A stretch of DNA of 64,000 bases from Pseudomonadota bacterium (GCA_021847345.1 JAJZTW010000015.1:1-64000), one strand, 5' to 3'; shown: positions 18,213 to 29,812, numbered from the stretch's first letter. The notes: generated by a model not told the origin, from the letters alone. Numbers and translations are program-made.

Positions 18213-18605
18213 TCAGCGCGCCAGCAGGTCCTTCAGGCGCTCGATGTCGGCAGCGCAGGCGCGCTCCGCCGTGTGCTCGACATGGCGGTACAGGCGCACC
18301 AGTTCCTGCCCTGCCTCGGTCAGGCGGCTTCCGCCTCCATGCGCGCCGCCCTGTGCCGAGTCCACGGCGGGCGCCTTCAGGCAGGCGTTGAGCTCGTCGA
18401 GCAGCAGCCAGGCGCGGCGGTAGGACATGTCCAGGCTTTTCGCGGCCGCGGTGATCGAGCCGGTGCGCTGCACGGCCTCGAGCAGTTCGATCTTGCCCGG
18501 GCCGACCGCGACCTGGCCGTCGCGCGTGATGCGCAGCCGGAAGCGCACCAACGGTTCGGGGCTGGCAACAGGGCCGGCGGGCGGCGAGGACGGGGGTGGG
18601 GTCAT
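18213..18605 (-). CDS. ModE-like winged-helix regulator without molybdate-binding domain
   Basis: 130 residues. Residues 25-130 match the N-terminal DNA-binding domain of ModE: VGPGKIELLEAVQRTGSITAAAKSLDMSYRRAWLLLDEL, then a wing with GSRLTEAGQELVRLYR. The C-terminal Mop/TOBE molybdate-binding repeats of full ModE (about 260 residues) are absent. Short forms of this kind are common and their effector is often unknown. The Mo enzyme xanthine dehydrogenase is encoded about 5 kb away. Start ATG 18605; no clear ribosome site. Divergent from the MFS gene. Confidence 0.83.
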   Translation of the reverse strand: MTPPPSSPPAGPVASPEPLVRFRLRITRDGQVAVGPGKIELLEAVQRTGSITAAAKSLDMSYRRAWLLLDELNACLKAPAVDSAQGGAHGGGSRLTEAGQELVRLYRHVEHTAERACAADIERLKDLLAR

Positions 18606-18729
18606 CGTGGCGTCGCGCGGGGCGCGGGAACAAGGGGCGGTACGTCCGCAAGCATAGATCCTGCGTGCCGCGCGCAGGCGCGGGAAAATGGGGGACTTGC
18701 CCCAGTTGCCCACCGCCCCTGCACCATCC

Positions 18730-19947
18730 ATGTCCGACCGCGCCCAGCCCTCCGTATGGCGAGTTCCCGGCTTCGCCCGCTTCTGGATGGTGCGAGTCGC
18801 CCTCACCGGTGCCTACCAGGTGCTCGGGGTGGCCATCGGCTGGCAGATGTACGCCATCACCGGAAGCGCGCTGGACCTGGGGCTGGTCGGGTTGTTGCAG
18901 TTCCTGCCCCGCGTGGCGCTGGTGCTGCTCGCCGGCAGCGTGGTCGACCGCTTCGAACGCCGCGACGTGGTGGCCGCGAGCATGGCGCTGCAGGCGCTGG
19001 TGGCCGCGCTGCTCATGGCCGCGGCGCAGGGCTGGGGCCTGCACGCGGGACGCGGCCTGATCCTCGGCGCTTCGCTCGCGCTGGGTGCCTGCCGCGCCTT
19101 CGACATGCCGGGCATGCAGGCCATGCTGCCTGCGCTGGTGCCCGAAGCCCTGCTGGCGCGCGCCATCGCGGTGGCGGCCTCGGCGACGCAGGCGGCCACG
19201 GTGGTCGCGCCGGCCTTCGGCGGACTGCTGTACGCGCTGGGCGCGGGCTGGAGCTACGGCCTGACCTTCGCGGTCGACGCGGCCGGCGTGGCCGTTCTGC
19301 TGAGCCTGCCGCGCGCCGCGGCGGCGCAGACCACGCGAATCACCCTGGATTCCATGCTCGAGGGTGTGCGCCACATCCGGACCCATGCGGTGATCCTGGG
19401 GGCCATTTCGCTGGATCTGTTCGCGGTGCTGCTGGGCGGCGCGACAGCCCTGCTGCCCATCTACGCGCGCGACATCCTGCATATCGGACCGCTCGGCCTG
19501 GGCCTGCTGCGCGCGGCTCCCGCGGTGGGCGCGCTGGCCGTCGCGGCATGGCTGGCGCACCACCCGATCGAGCGCCACGCCGGGCGCCTGATGTTCGGCT
19601 CCGTGGCGCTGTTCGGACTGGCCACGCTGGTGTTCGGCCTGTCGCGCTCGGTGCCGCTGTCGATGCTCGCGCTGGCCGTGCTGGGCGGCGCCGACGTGGT
19701 CAGCGTGGTCATCCGCGGCACGCTGGTGCAGCTGCAGACTCCCGACGCGCTGCGCGGACGGGTCAACGCCGTCAACTCCCTGTTCATCGGCGCCTCCAAC
19801 CAGCTCGGCGAATTCGAGTCGGGACTCACCGCGGCCTGGTTCGGCGCCGTGCCGGCCGTGGTGCTCGGCGGCCTGGGCACGCTGGCCGTGGTCTGGGCCT
19901 GGCGCCGGCTGTTCCCGCAGCTGGCGCGCTACGACGCGCTGCGCTGA
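18730..19947 (+). CDS. MFS transporter (EntS-like, MFS_3 type)
   Basis: 405 residues with about 12 helices. Start at ATG 18730 (MSDRAQPSVWRVPGFARFW); the track start 14 codons upstream is not conserved-looking. Motifs WQMYAITGSALDLGLVGLLQFLPR and GSVVDRFERRDVV resemble the enterobactin-exporter-like MFS_3 group. The substrate is unknown. Divergent from the ModE-like gene with a 124-bp shared upstream region, which suggests but does not prove regulation by it. Convergent with guaD. Confidence 0.8.
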   Translation: MSDRAQPSVWRVPGFARFWMVRVALTGAYQVLGVAIGWQMYAITGSALDLGLVGLLQFLPRVALVLLAGSVVDRFERRDVVAASMALQALVAALLMAAAQGWGLHAGRGLILGASLALGACRAFDMPGMQAMLPALVPEALLARAIAVAASATQAATVVAPAFGGLLYALGAGWSYGLTFAVDAAGVAVLLSLPRAAAAQTTRITLDSMLEGVRHIRTHAVILGAISLDLFAVLLGGATALLPIYARDILHIGPLGLGLLRAAPAVGALAVAAWLAHHPIERHAGRLMFGSVALFGLATLVFGLSRSVPLSMLALAVLGGADVVSVVIRGTLVQLQTPDALRGRVNAVNSLFIGASNQLGEFESGLTAAWFGAVPAVVLGGLGTLAVVWAWRRLFPQLARYDALR

Positions 19948-19972
19948 CCTGCGGCGCCGCGGCGCGCCGGCG

Positions 19973-21340
19973 TCATGCGGCCAGCGCGTGGTCCGACTGC
20001 TCGCGCAGGTCGGCGCGACGCCCGGCGACGTACACCGCCGCGACGTTGCGCTCGTCGGCCAGGTGCATCCACGCGAACACGCGCTCGTGCAGGTCGCGTG
20101 CGAGTTCGACGCGATGGCGCTGCACGTCGCCGCTGGCCCAGCGCCACACCACCACGTCACCCCACGCACCCGGCTCGAAATGTCCGAGTTCCCCCTCCAG
20201 GTCCAGCGCGGCGGCCGCGCCACGCGTGACGGCGTACAGGCCGCGCCAGGCGCTCAGGCGCTGGCCCTGCAGCGCCAGCACCTTGTAGGCGTCGCCCAGG
20301 CTGCGCGCCTGGCACAGGCTGGTGCCGGCGCCGACATCGCTGGCCACGGCCACGCGCATGCCGGCGGCGTCGGCACGCGCCCAGTCGAACAGGCCGCTGC
20401 CCAGGAACAGGTTGGACGAAGGCGAGAACGCCACCGTGCTGCCGCGCTCGGCGAGCAGCGCGCGATCGGTGTCGTCGAGCCAGATGCCGTGCGCGAACAC
20501 GCTGCGCCGCCCGAGCAGCCCGAAGGCGGCGTAGACGTCGAGGTAGCTGCGGCTGGCCGGGTAGAGCTCGCGCATCCAGCGCACCTCGTCGCGGTTCTCG
20601 GCGACATGGGTCTGCAGGTACAGCGGACCGCCGCGCGGCATCGGCTCGCCCAGCAGGCGCCCGCACAGCGCCAGCTGGGCATCGCTGCTGGTGGGCGCGA
20701 AGCGCGGTGTCAGCGCATAGCGCAGGCGCCCCTGGCCGTGCCAGTCCTGGATCAGCGCACGACACTCGCGCTCGGCCTGCTCGACGTCGTCGCGAAGATC
20801 CTCGGGCGCGTTGCGGTCCATCAGCACCTTGCCCGAGACCAGGCACATGCCCTGCTCGCGCGCGGCCGCGAACAAGGCGTCGACGCTGGCGCGGTGCACC
20901 GTGGGGAACACCATCGCGCTGGTCGTGCCGTGCGCCAGCAGCGCACGCACGAAGCGCCGCGCGCCCGACGCCGCGTGGCGGGCATCGGCCCAGCGCGACT
21001 CGGCGGGGAAGGTGTAGCGTTGCAGCCATTGCAGCAGCTCGCTGCCGTAGGACGCCATCACGTCGAGCTGCGGCGCGTGCACGTGGGTGTCGATGAACCC
21101 AGGCAGCAGCAGATGCCCGCGCCAGTCCTCGCGCGGCCACTCCGGGCCTGGCGGGTCGTCGCCCGCGCGCAGCGCGGCCACGCGCCCACCCTCGAGCAGC
21201 AGCCAGCCGTCGGGTTCGAAATGCACGCAGGCGCCGGCGTCGGGGTCGACACCGGGGTCCGCGCGCAGGTACAGCAGGTCGCCGCGCAGCGCCACGCGCG
21301 ATGGCGCTGCCGCAGCCTGGGTGCTCGCCGTCGGCATCAT
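19973..21340 (-). CDS. guaD: Guanine deaminase
   Basis: 455 residues, matching the family (about 440-460). Converts guanine to xanthine, the substrate of the xanthine dehydrogenase encoded upstream. Amidohydrolase metal ligands are visible: GFIDTHVHAPQ, TTSAMVFPTVH, LQTHVAENRDEV, FAHGIWLDD and VASDVGAGTS. Start at the first of the paired ATGs (21340) behind GAGCGGGG. Lies 8 bp after the purine permease gene, so they form an operon for guanine uptake and deamination. Confidence 0.93.
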   Translation of the reverse strand: MMPTASTQAAAAPSRVALRGDLLYLRADPGVDPDAGACVHFEPDGWLLLEGGRVAALRAGDDPPGPEWPREDWRGHLLLPGFIDTHVHAPQLDVMASYGSELLQWLQRYTFPAESRWADARHAASGARRFVRALLAHGTTSAMVFPTVHRASVDALFAAAREQGMCLVSGKVLMDRNAPEDLRDDVEQAERECRALIQDWHGQGRLRYALTPRFAPTSSDAQLALCGRLLGEPMPRGGPLYLQTHVAENRDEVRWMRELYPASRSYLDVYAAFGLLGRRSVFAHGIWLDDTDRALLAERGSTVAFSPSSNLFLGSGLFDWARADAAGMRVAVASDVGAGTSLCQARSLGDAYKVLALQGQRLSAWRGLYAVTRGAAAALDLEGELGHFEPGAWGDVVVWRWASGDVQRHRVELARDLHERVFAWMHLADERNVAAVYVAGRRADLREQSDHALAA

Positions 21341-21348
21341 GACCCCGC

Positions 21349-22647
21349 TCAATCCGCCGGGAACAGCACGAAGCGCAGCAGGAACAGTCCGGCCACCACC
21401 CACATCGCCGGATGCACCTCGCGAGCGCGCCCGGTCAGCAGCTTGAGCGCCGCGTAGACGATGAAGCCGAACGCCAGGCCGTTGGCGATGGAATAGGTGA
21501 AGGGCATGACCAGCGCGGCGATCGCCGACGGCACCGCCTCGGTGACGTCGTTCCAGTCGATCTCCAGCAGCTCGCGCATCATCAACCCGGCCACGTACAG
21601 CAGCGCCGGCGCGGTGGCATAGGGCGGCACCACCGCCGCCACCGGAGCGAAGAACAGCGCGGCCAGGAACAGCACGCCGATGGTCACCGCGGTCAGCCCG
21701 GTGCGCCCGCCCGCCTGCACGCCGGATGCGCTCTCGATATAGGCGGTGGTGCTGCTGGTGCCCAGCAGCGAGCCGGAGAAGATCGCCAGGCTGTCGGCGA
21801 ACAGCGCGCGCCCCAGCCCCTCCTCACGGCCGTTGGACAGCAGCCCGGCCTTGCGGGCGAGCCCGGTCAGCGTGCCGGTGGCGTCGAAGATCTCGACCAG
21901 CACGAACACCAGGATGATGTGGAAAAAGCCCCCGCGCAGCGCGCCGGGGATGTCGAGCTTGAAAAAGGTCGGGCCGATGCTCGGGGGCATCGACACCAGG
22001 CCCTGGAAGCGCGTCAGGCCGAGCGCGATGCTGGCCGCGGTGACGGCGATGATGCCGATCAGGATCGCTCCGCGCAGCCGGAAGTAGTCCAGCACCGCGA
22101 TGAGCACGAAACCCAGCGCCGCGAGCAGTACCGGCAGGGTGTGCAGGTCCCCCAGCCCGACCTTGGTCGCCGGGTTGGCGACCACGATGCCCGCCCCCGA
22201 CAGCGCGATGATCGCCAGGAACATGCCGATGCCGGCGGCGATGGCGCTGCGCAGGGAGTGCGGAATGCCGGCCACCAGCCAGCGCCGGATCCCGGTGATG
22301 GTCAGCAGCACGAACACGCAGCCCGAGATGAACACCGCGCCCAGCGCCTGCTGCCAGGTGAAGCCCATGCCCTTGACCACGGTGAAGGCGAAGAACGCGT
22401 TCAGCCCCATTCCCGGCGCCAGCCCGATGGGCCAGTTGGCGAGAAAGGCCATGATGAAGGTGCCCAGCGCGGCCGCCAGGCAGGTGGCGATGAATACCGC
22501 GTTGTGGTCCATTCCCGTCGTCGACAGGATCGACGGATTGACGAAGATGATGTACGACATGGTGAGGAAGGTCGTGACACCGGCCATGATCTCGGTTCGC
22601 ACGTCGGTACCGTGCTCGCCGAGTTTGAACAGGGTTTGAAGGTTCAT
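21349..22647 (-). CDS. Purine permease, AzgA/NCS2 type (guanine/hypoxanthine)
   Basis: 432 residues, polytopic inner-membrane proton symporter. Family blocks include MAGVTTFLTMSYIIFVNPSI, NWPIGLAPGMGLNAFFAF and LGTSSTTAYIESASG. Strong ribosome site (AAGAGGAG) before ATG 22647. The layout is that of adenine/guanine/hypoxanthine permeases. The co-transcribed guaD favours guanine or hypoxanthine as substrate. Confidence 0.9.
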   Translation of the reverse strand: MNLQTLFKLGEHGTDVRTEIMAGVTTFLTMSYIIFVNPSILSTTGMDHNAVFIATCLAAALGTFIMAFLANWPIGLAPGMGLNAFFAFTVVKGMGFTWQQALGAVFISGCVFVLLTITGIRRWLVAGIPHSLRSAIAAGIGMFLAIIALSGAGIVVANPATKVGLGDLHTLPVLLAALGFVLIAVLDYFRLRGAILIGIIAVTAASIALGLTRFQGLVSMPPSIGPTFFKLDIPGALRGGFFHIILVFVLVEIFDATGTLTGLARKAGLLSNGREEGLGRALFADSLAIFSGSLLGTSSTTAYIESASGVQAGGRTGLTAVTIGVLFLAALFFAPVAAVVPPYATAPALLYVAGLMMRELLEIDWNDVTEAVPSAIAALVMPFTYSIANGLAFGFIVYAALKLLTGRAREVHPAMWVVAGLFLLRFVLFPAD

Positions 22648-22786
22648 CGCTTGTCTCCTCTTGCGTTGTCGTGATGCGCGGCGTCTGCCGCGCCTGCCCG
22701 CGCGCGTGCAAGTACGTCACGCGGGACTGGAAAAGCGAAATGGCATGCGACGGGGTTGGTGGTCGAACGCATGGCGGGTCGGCCGT

Positions 22787-23701
22787 TCAGGCCACGGTCC
22801 GGCGCACCTGCTCGCGCAGCCAGCGGTGGCCGGTGTCGTGGTGGCTGCGCGCGTGCCACAGCAGGTAGTAGGTCAGCGGCGGGAAGGCCAGAGGACACGG
22901 CACGATGACCACCGGCAGCCCGGCCTGCACATAGCGCTCGCAATAGCGTCGGCCGGTGGTCAGCACCAGCAGGCTGCGTGCGACCATCCCCGGGATCAGG
23001 TTGAAGAACGCGCAGTGCACGGCGATGCTGCGGCGCATGCCCTGGCGCTGCAGGTACTGGTCGATCACTCCGTCGCCGGCCGCGCGCAGCGCGGTGGGCG
23101 CGATGTGCTCGGCCTGCAGGTACTGCTCGACGTCGAGTCCGCGCCGCGTCGCAGGATGGTCGCGCGCCACCAGGCACACGATCTCGTCGTCGATCAGCGG
23201 CGCGCGATGCAGGTCGGCCGGCGGCTCCAGCCAGTTGCCCAGCACCACGTCGGCCTCGCCGGCGGCCATCGCGCGCCGATAGTCGTAGCCCGGGTGCAGG
23301 CCCAGCACCTCGACCCCGCAGGCCGGCGCGTCGCGCTTGAGCCGTCCCACCAGCGCCGGCAGGAAGGCCGGGTCCAGGTAATCGGCGGCGGCGATGCGAA
23401 ACACCCGCGTGCTGGTGGCCGCATCGAACTGCGTTTCCCCGCCGCCGAGGTGCTGCGCCTGCCGCAGCAACTCGGCCATCGGCTCGATCAGCGCCTGGCC
23501 GCGCTCGGTCGGCACCATGCCCGAGCCGCTGCGCACGAGCAGTTCGTCGCCGCAGGCATCGCGCAAGCGGCGCAGCGCGGCGCTGACCGCCGGCTGGCTC
23601 ATGCCCAGGCGCAGCGCGGTGCGCGAGACGCTGGATTCCGTGAGTAGGGTGTGCAACACGCGTATCAGGTGCAGGTCGATCGAGTCCAGTGGATTGTTCA
23701 T
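22787..23701 (-). CDS. LysR-type regulator, likely of xdhABC
   Basis: 304 residues. Start at ATG 23701 (MNNPLDSIDLHLIRVL); the track ORF begins further upstream in the promoter region. The HTH is at residues 8-66 (SVSRTALRLGMSQPAVSAALRRL), then a periplasmic-binding-like effector domain. Divergent from xdhA with 137 bp between, the classic LysR arrangement, so control of xanthine dehydrogenase by a purine intermediate is likely by position. Confidence 0.88.
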   Translation of the reverse strand: MNNPLDSIDLHLIRVLHTLLTESSVSRTALRLGMSQPAVSAALRRLRDACGDELLVRSGSGMVPTERGQALIEPMAELLRQAQHLGGGETQFDAATSTRVFRIAAADYLDPAFLPALVGRLKRDAPACGVEVLGLHPGYDYRRAMAAGEADVVLGNWLEPPADLHRAPLIDDEIVCLVARDHPATRRGLDVEQYLQAEHIAPTALRAAGDGVIDQYLQRQGMRRSIAVHCAFFNLIPGMVARSLLVLTTGRRYCERYVQAGLPVVIVPCPLAFPPLTYYLLWHARSHHDTGHRWLREQVRRTVA

Positions 23702-23736
23702 GGCCTGGGAGTCAGCGACATGGGGTTGCAGGCATA

Positions 23737-23750
23737 TTTTGTATACAAAA
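23737..23750. promoter_or_regulatory. Perfect palindrome TTTTGTATACAAAA, candidate operator
   Basis: A 14-bp perfect palindrome in a short AT-rich patch between the LysR gene and xdhA, in otherwise very GC-rich sequence. It is flanked by direct GCATAT repeats (23732 and 23753). It lies 35 bp from the LysR start codon and 88 bp from xdhA, where an operator for both would be expected. GTATAC-centred palindromes are also bound by GntR-type regulators, so the binding protein is not certain. Confidence 0.65.
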
Positions 23751-23838
23751 CAGCATATGTCATCTCGCGACGTGCGTGGCCTAATCATTTTCGGCAATGG
23801 CGCCGGGCCCATCGGCGCGAACAGCTTTGCGGATTGCG

Positions 23839-25391
<1,553 letters not shown>

Positions 25392-25395
<4 letters not shown>

Positions 25396-27731
25396 ACCGA
25401 CGACTGAGCGCACACAGCGCCGTGGGCCTGCCCACGCCGCACGAATCGGCGCAGCTGCACGTGGCCGGCACGGCCGCCTACACCGACGACCTGCCGCAGC
25501 TCGAGGGCACGCTGCACGCCGCGCTGGGCCTGTCGCCACTGGCCCATGGGCGCCTGCTGGACATCGATGTGCGGCGCCTGCGCCAACAGCCCGGGGTGGT
25601 GGCCGTGTTCAGCGCGGCCGACATCGCCGGGCACAACGACTGCGGGCCGGTGCTGCACGACGACCCGGTGCTGGCCGATGGCACCTTGCGCTACGTCGGC
25701 CAGCCGGTGTTCCTGGTGGTCGCCGAGCAGCGCGAGCAGGCACGTCGAGCAGCGGCGCTGGCGCGCGAGGTGATTCGAGCCGAGCCGCTGCCGGCGGTAC
25801 TGGACGCGCGCCACGCGCATGAACTCGGCCAGTACGTGCTCGAGCCCATGCACCTGCTGCGCGAGAGCTCGCCCGGCGCGCTGGCGCGCGCGCTGGAGTC
25901 GGCGCCGCACCGTCTGCGCGGCAGCTGGTCCGTGGGCGGCCAGGAACAGTTCTACCTGGAAGGCCAGATCGCCTGCGCGCAGCCGCAGGCCGACGGCGCG
26001 ATGCGCGTGCTGTGCTCCACCCAGCACCCCAGCGAGATGCAGCATGTGGTGGCCGCGCTGCTGGGCCGCCCGCTGCACGACGTGATGGTGGAGTGCCGGC
26101 GCATGGGCGGGGGATTCGGCGGCAAGGAATCCCAGTCGGCGCTGTTCGCGTGCTGCGCGGCGCTGGCCGCCGCGCGCCTGCAGCGCGCCGTCAAGCTGCG
26201 CGTCGACCGCGACGACGACATGCTGATCACCGGACGGCGCCATGGTTTCGACTACGACTGGGACGTCGCTTTCGACGCCGGCGGGCGCATCCTCGGCTGC
26301 GAGGTCACGCTGATCGCCAACGCCGGGCACTCGGCCGACCTGTCCGGCGCGGTGATGACCCGCGCGCTGTGCCACCTGGACAACGCCTACCACCTGGCCG
26401 AAGTGGCCATGCACGGCTACTGCGCTCGCACCAACACGCAGAGCAACACCGCGTTCCGCGGCTTCGGCGGGCCGCAGGGCGCGCTGGTGATGGAGTACAT
26501 GCTCGACAGCATCGCACGCCACCTCGGGCTGGACCCGCTGCAGGTACGGCAGGCCAATTTCTACGACCCGACGCGGGTGCAGACCACGCCTTACGGCCAG
26601 CCGGTGCGTGACAACGTGATCGGCGATCTGGTGAGCCAACTGGTGCACGATGCCGACTACGCGTCGCGCAGGGTCGAGGTCGCGAACTTCAACCGCGGCA
26701 ACCCGGTGCTCAAGAAGGGCCTCGCGCTCACCCCGGTGAAATTCGGCATTTCCTTCAACGTTCCGCACTTCAACCAGGCGGGCGCTCTGGTACATGTCTA
26801 TACCGACGGCAGCGTGCTGGTCAACCATGGCGGCACCGAGATGGGCCAGGGCCTGAACACCAAGGTGGCCCAGGTCGTGGCCCATGAACTCGGGCTGGAT
26901 ATCACCCGCGTGCGCTGCACCGCCACCGACACGTCGAAGGTGGCCAACACCTCGGCCACCGCGGCGTCGACCGGGGCGGACCTCAACGGCATGGCGGCGC
27001 AGGATGCGGCCTCGCGCATCCGCGCACGCCTGGCGGAGCTCGCGGCCGGCCGCTTCGGCTGCGCGCCCGGGGATGTGCTGTTCGCCGGCGGTTGCGTGCA
27101 GGCCGGGGATGCCCGGATGGAGTTCGCCGACCTCGTCGGCATGGCCTACCGCGCGCGCGTGCAGCTGTGGAGCGAGGGTTTCTACACCACCCCCGGGTTG
27201 CACTGGGATCCGAAGGCGCTGCGCGGCAACCCCTTCTACTACTTCGCCTACGGCGCCGCGCTCAGCGAGGTGCTGCTCGACACCCTGACCGGCGAGTGGC
27301 GCCTGCTGCGCGCCGACCTGCTGCACGACGCCGGGCAGTCGCTGAACCCGGCCATCGACATCGGCCAGGTCGAGGGGGCGTTCATCCAGGGCATGGGCTG
27401 GCTGACCACGGAAAAACTGGTGTGGCACCCGAAGACCGGCGCGCTGCTCACGCACGCGCCGAGCACCTACAAGATTCCCACCGCCAACGACTGCCCGCCG
27501 GTGCTGCGTACGGCGCTGTTCGAGCGCCCGAACCCGCAGCCGACCATCCACCGCTCGAAGGCGGTCGGCGAGCCGCCGTTGCTGCTGCCCTTCTCGGTGC
27601 TGCTGGCGCTGCGCGACGCGGTGTCGGCCGTGGGCGAACACCGGGCGCAGCCCGAGCTGCTGGCGCCGGCCACGCCCGAGGCACTGCTCGACGCCGTCGA
27701 CGGCGTGCGGCGCGAGCTGCGGCAGGCCTGA
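25392..27731 (+). CDS. xdhB: Xanthine dehydrogenase large subunit (molybdopterin)
   Basis: 779 residues, the usual size. Molybdopterin-binding motifs are present: GGGFGGKESQ, TAFRGFGGPQGALVMEY, GGTEMGQGLNTKV, and the catalytic Glu region SKAVGEPPLLLPFSV near the C-terminus. Start codon ATG overlaps the xdhA stop (ATGA). Forms the XdhAB heterodimer in the cytoplasm. Needs sulfurated Mo cofactor supplied through XdhC, encoded just downstream. Confidence 0.95.
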
Positions 27732-27736
27732 GCGAC

Positions 27737-28543
27737 ATGGCCCACGCGCCGCCATGCTCCGTGGAGGTGCGCATCGCCGAGGTGCGCGGCTCGGCGCCCC
27801 GTGAAACGGGCGCCTGCATGCTGGTGGGGCCCGACTTCGAGCGTGGCTCCATCGGCGGCGGGCACCTGGAGTGGCACGCCCAGCGACGCGCCCGCGAGCT
27901 GCTTGCGCAATGGCGCGCCGAGCCCGGCCCCGCCGTGCGCGAGACCCACGCGCTGGGCCCGTCGCTGGGCCAGTGCTGCGGCGGGGTCGTGACCCTGGAG
28001 TACGCAGCCTCGGCGCTGCTTGAGCTGCCCCCGGCACCGCCGCTGTTCCACCTGCAACTGCACGGCGCCGGGCATGTCGGCCGTGCGCTGGTACGCCTGC
28101 TGGCCACGCTGCCCTGCCAGGTCGACTGGGTCGACGAGCGCGACGACGCATTCGCCGGCGCCGCACTCGACGGCGGACCCGGGCCGGCGTGCATTCGCCA
28201 GCTGGCGGTCGACGCGCCGCAGGCCGAGGTCGCGCTGGCCCCAGCGGGCGCCTTCGTGCTGGTCATGACCCACAGCCACGAGCTCGACGCCCGCATCTGC
28301 GAGGCCGCGCTGCGCCGCGACGACCTCGGCCTGGTCGGGCTGATCGGCTCGCGCACCAAGCGCGCCCGCTTCGAGCACCGCTGGCTCGCCCGCGGTCTCG
28401 CCCCGCAGGCGCTGCAGCGACTGGTCTGCCCGATCGGCATTCCCGGCATCACGGGCAAGCAGCCCGAGGTGCTGGCGCTTGCGGTGGCCGCGCAGCTGCT
28501 GCAGCGGGCCGACGCGACGCGGCCGGCACCGCTGCGGGCTTGA
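27737..28543 (+). CDS. xdhC: XdhC, Mo-cofactor insertion protein for xanthine dehydrogenase
   Basis: 268 residues. N-terminal XdhC/CoxI block (VEVRIAEVRGSAPRETGACMLV, IGGGHLEW, GPSLGQCCGGVV with its Cys pair) and a C-terminal Rossmann-like block (LHGAGHVGRALVRLL, VLVMTHSHELDARI, GLIGSRTKRARF). Binds and protects the molybdenum cofactor for its sulfuration and insertion into XdhB. Lies 5 bp after xdhB in one operon. Confidence 0.93.
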   Translation: MAHAPPCSVEVRIAEVRGSAPRETGACMLVGPDFERGSIGGGHLEWHAQRRARELLAQWRAEPGPAVRETHALGPSLGQCCGGVVTLEYAASALLELPPAPPLFHLQLHGAGHVGRALVRLLATLPCQVDWVDERDDAFAGAALDGGPGPACIRQLAVDAPQAEVALAPAGAFVLVMTHSHELDARICEAALRRDDLGLVGLIGSRTKRARFEHRWLARGLAPQALQRLVCPIGIPGITGKQPEVLALAVAAQLLQRADATRPAPLRA

Positions 28544-28609
28544 TCGAAGTCGAAGCGCCACGGCACGCCATCAAGCACAATCGGGGAGTCAGCCACTAGA
28601 CCCCCGCCC

Positions 28610-29812
28610 ATGCGCCGTCGCCTGCTTTGGTCCCTGCTCGCCGCGTGCGTGCTTTCGTTGCTGGCGTGGTGGGGCGTGCAGCGCTGGCTGGGCCCACGGG
28701 TGGCCGCCTACCGCGTGCAGCAGCAGGCGCTGCTGCAGGACGTGGTGGCCACCGGGCGCGTGATCACGCCGTCGCGCGTGAACGTGGCCAGCGAGATCAC
28801 CGGCACCGTGCTGCGCCGGCTGGTCGAGCGAGGCGACCATGTGCGCCCCGGGCAGTTGCTGCTGCGCCTGCGCAACGACCAGGCCGATGCGCAACTCGCG
28901 CAGGCGCGCGCGGCGCTGGCCCAGCTGCTGCAGCAGACCCGCCCGCAGGCCCTGGCGGCACTTCGAAGCGCCGACTCCGCGCTGGCGCTGGCGCGCGCGG
29001 ATGCGCGCCGCGCTCGCGGGCAGGCCGCCAGTGGTGCCTTGTCGCAGCAGGCGCTGGAACAGGCCGAGCAGGCCGAGCAGGCGGCGGCGCAGCAGCAGCA
29101 CGCGGCGACCGCGGCCTGGCAAGCGGCGCGTCCCGGCGGCGCGCTGCAGCGCCAGCTGGAGGCCGCGGTGCGCTCGGCGCAGGCCGTCAGCGCCCGCTCG
29201 GACATCCGCTCCGAGGTCGCGGGCGAGGTGCTCACGCGCAATGTCGAGGTCGGCGACACCGTCACTCCCGGCCAGGTGCTGTTCACACTGGCCCGCGCCG
29301 GCGACACCGAGGTCTCGCTTCCGGTGGACGAGCAGAACCTGCGCAACCTGGCGCTGGGTCAGTCCGCGCAATGCCTCACCGACGCGTTCCCGGGGCGCGG
29401 CTTCGCGGCCCGGCTGGTGTTCATCGCACCGGCGGTGGACCCGAGCAGCGGCACCATCGAGCTGCGCCTGCGCGTGCCCGCGCCACCCGGCTGGCTGCGC
29501 CAGGACATGACCACGTCCTGCGACGTGGTCACGGCGCGCAAGGCGCATGCACTGGTCGTGCCGGACGATGCGCTGCGAGCGCGCGACGGCGACACCGCCC
29601 AGGTTTTGGTGCTGCAGCGCGGCAAGGCGCTTGCCCGCTCGGTGCGACTGGGCCTGCGCGGGCTGGTGGCGACCGAGGTGGTGCAAGGCCTGCGCGCAGG
29701 TGACGTGGTGATCGACGACCGCTCGATACGCGCCGGCCAGCGGGTGCGCGCGGCGCTGCAGGGCCTGCCGGCGATCGCCCCGGACGCCGGCGCGAGCGTC
29801 GCCGCGCAGTAG
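28610..29812 (+). CDS. MacA-like periplasmic adaptor of an ABC exporter
   Basis: 400 residues. N-terminal membrane anchor (LLWSLLAACVLSLLAWWGVQ), lipoyl half-motifs (ITPSRVNVASEITGTVLRRLVERGDHVRPGQLL and IRSEVAGEVLTRNVEVGDTVTPGQVL), a Gln/Ala-rich coiled coil between (about 95-190), and a beta-barrel and membrane-proximal region. It precedes a permease and an ATPase gene, so it is the adaptor of a tripartite MacAB-type pump. No outer-membrane gene is adjacent. ABC exporters of this type often sit beside PQQ-dependent alcohol dehydrogenase genes, but the substrate is unknown. Confidence 0.85.
   Translation: MRRRLLWSLLAACVLSLLAWWGVQRWLGPRVAAYRVQQQALLQDVVATGRVITPSRVNVASEITGTVLRRLVERGDHVRPGQLLLRLRNDQADAQLAQARAALAQLLQQTRPQALAALRSADSALALARADARRARGQAASGALSQQALEQAEQAEQAAAQQQHAATAAWQAARPGGALQRQLEAAVRSAQAVSARSDIRSEVAGEVLTRNVEVGDTVTPGQVLFTLARAGDTEVSLPVDEQNLRNLALGQSAQCLTDAFPGRGFAARLVFIAPAVDPSSGTIELRLRVPAPPGWLRQDMTTSCDVVTARKAHALVVPDDALRARDGDTAQVLVLQRGKALARSVRLGLRGLVATEVVQGLRAGDVVIDDRSIRAGQRVRAALQGLPAIAPDAGASVAAQ

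Noticed and set aside
15823-20223. 1466-residue minus-strand ORF
   Set aside because: Low-complexity His/Gln/Arg-rich translation antisense to clear genes (GGDEF-EAL, MFS) and running through the hairpin repeats; a GC-bias artefact.
28561-28577. CGGCACG...AAGC upstream of the MacA-like gene as a sigma-54 promoter
   Set aside because: GG and GC are 11 nt apart instead of 10 and the -12 TTGC is poor.
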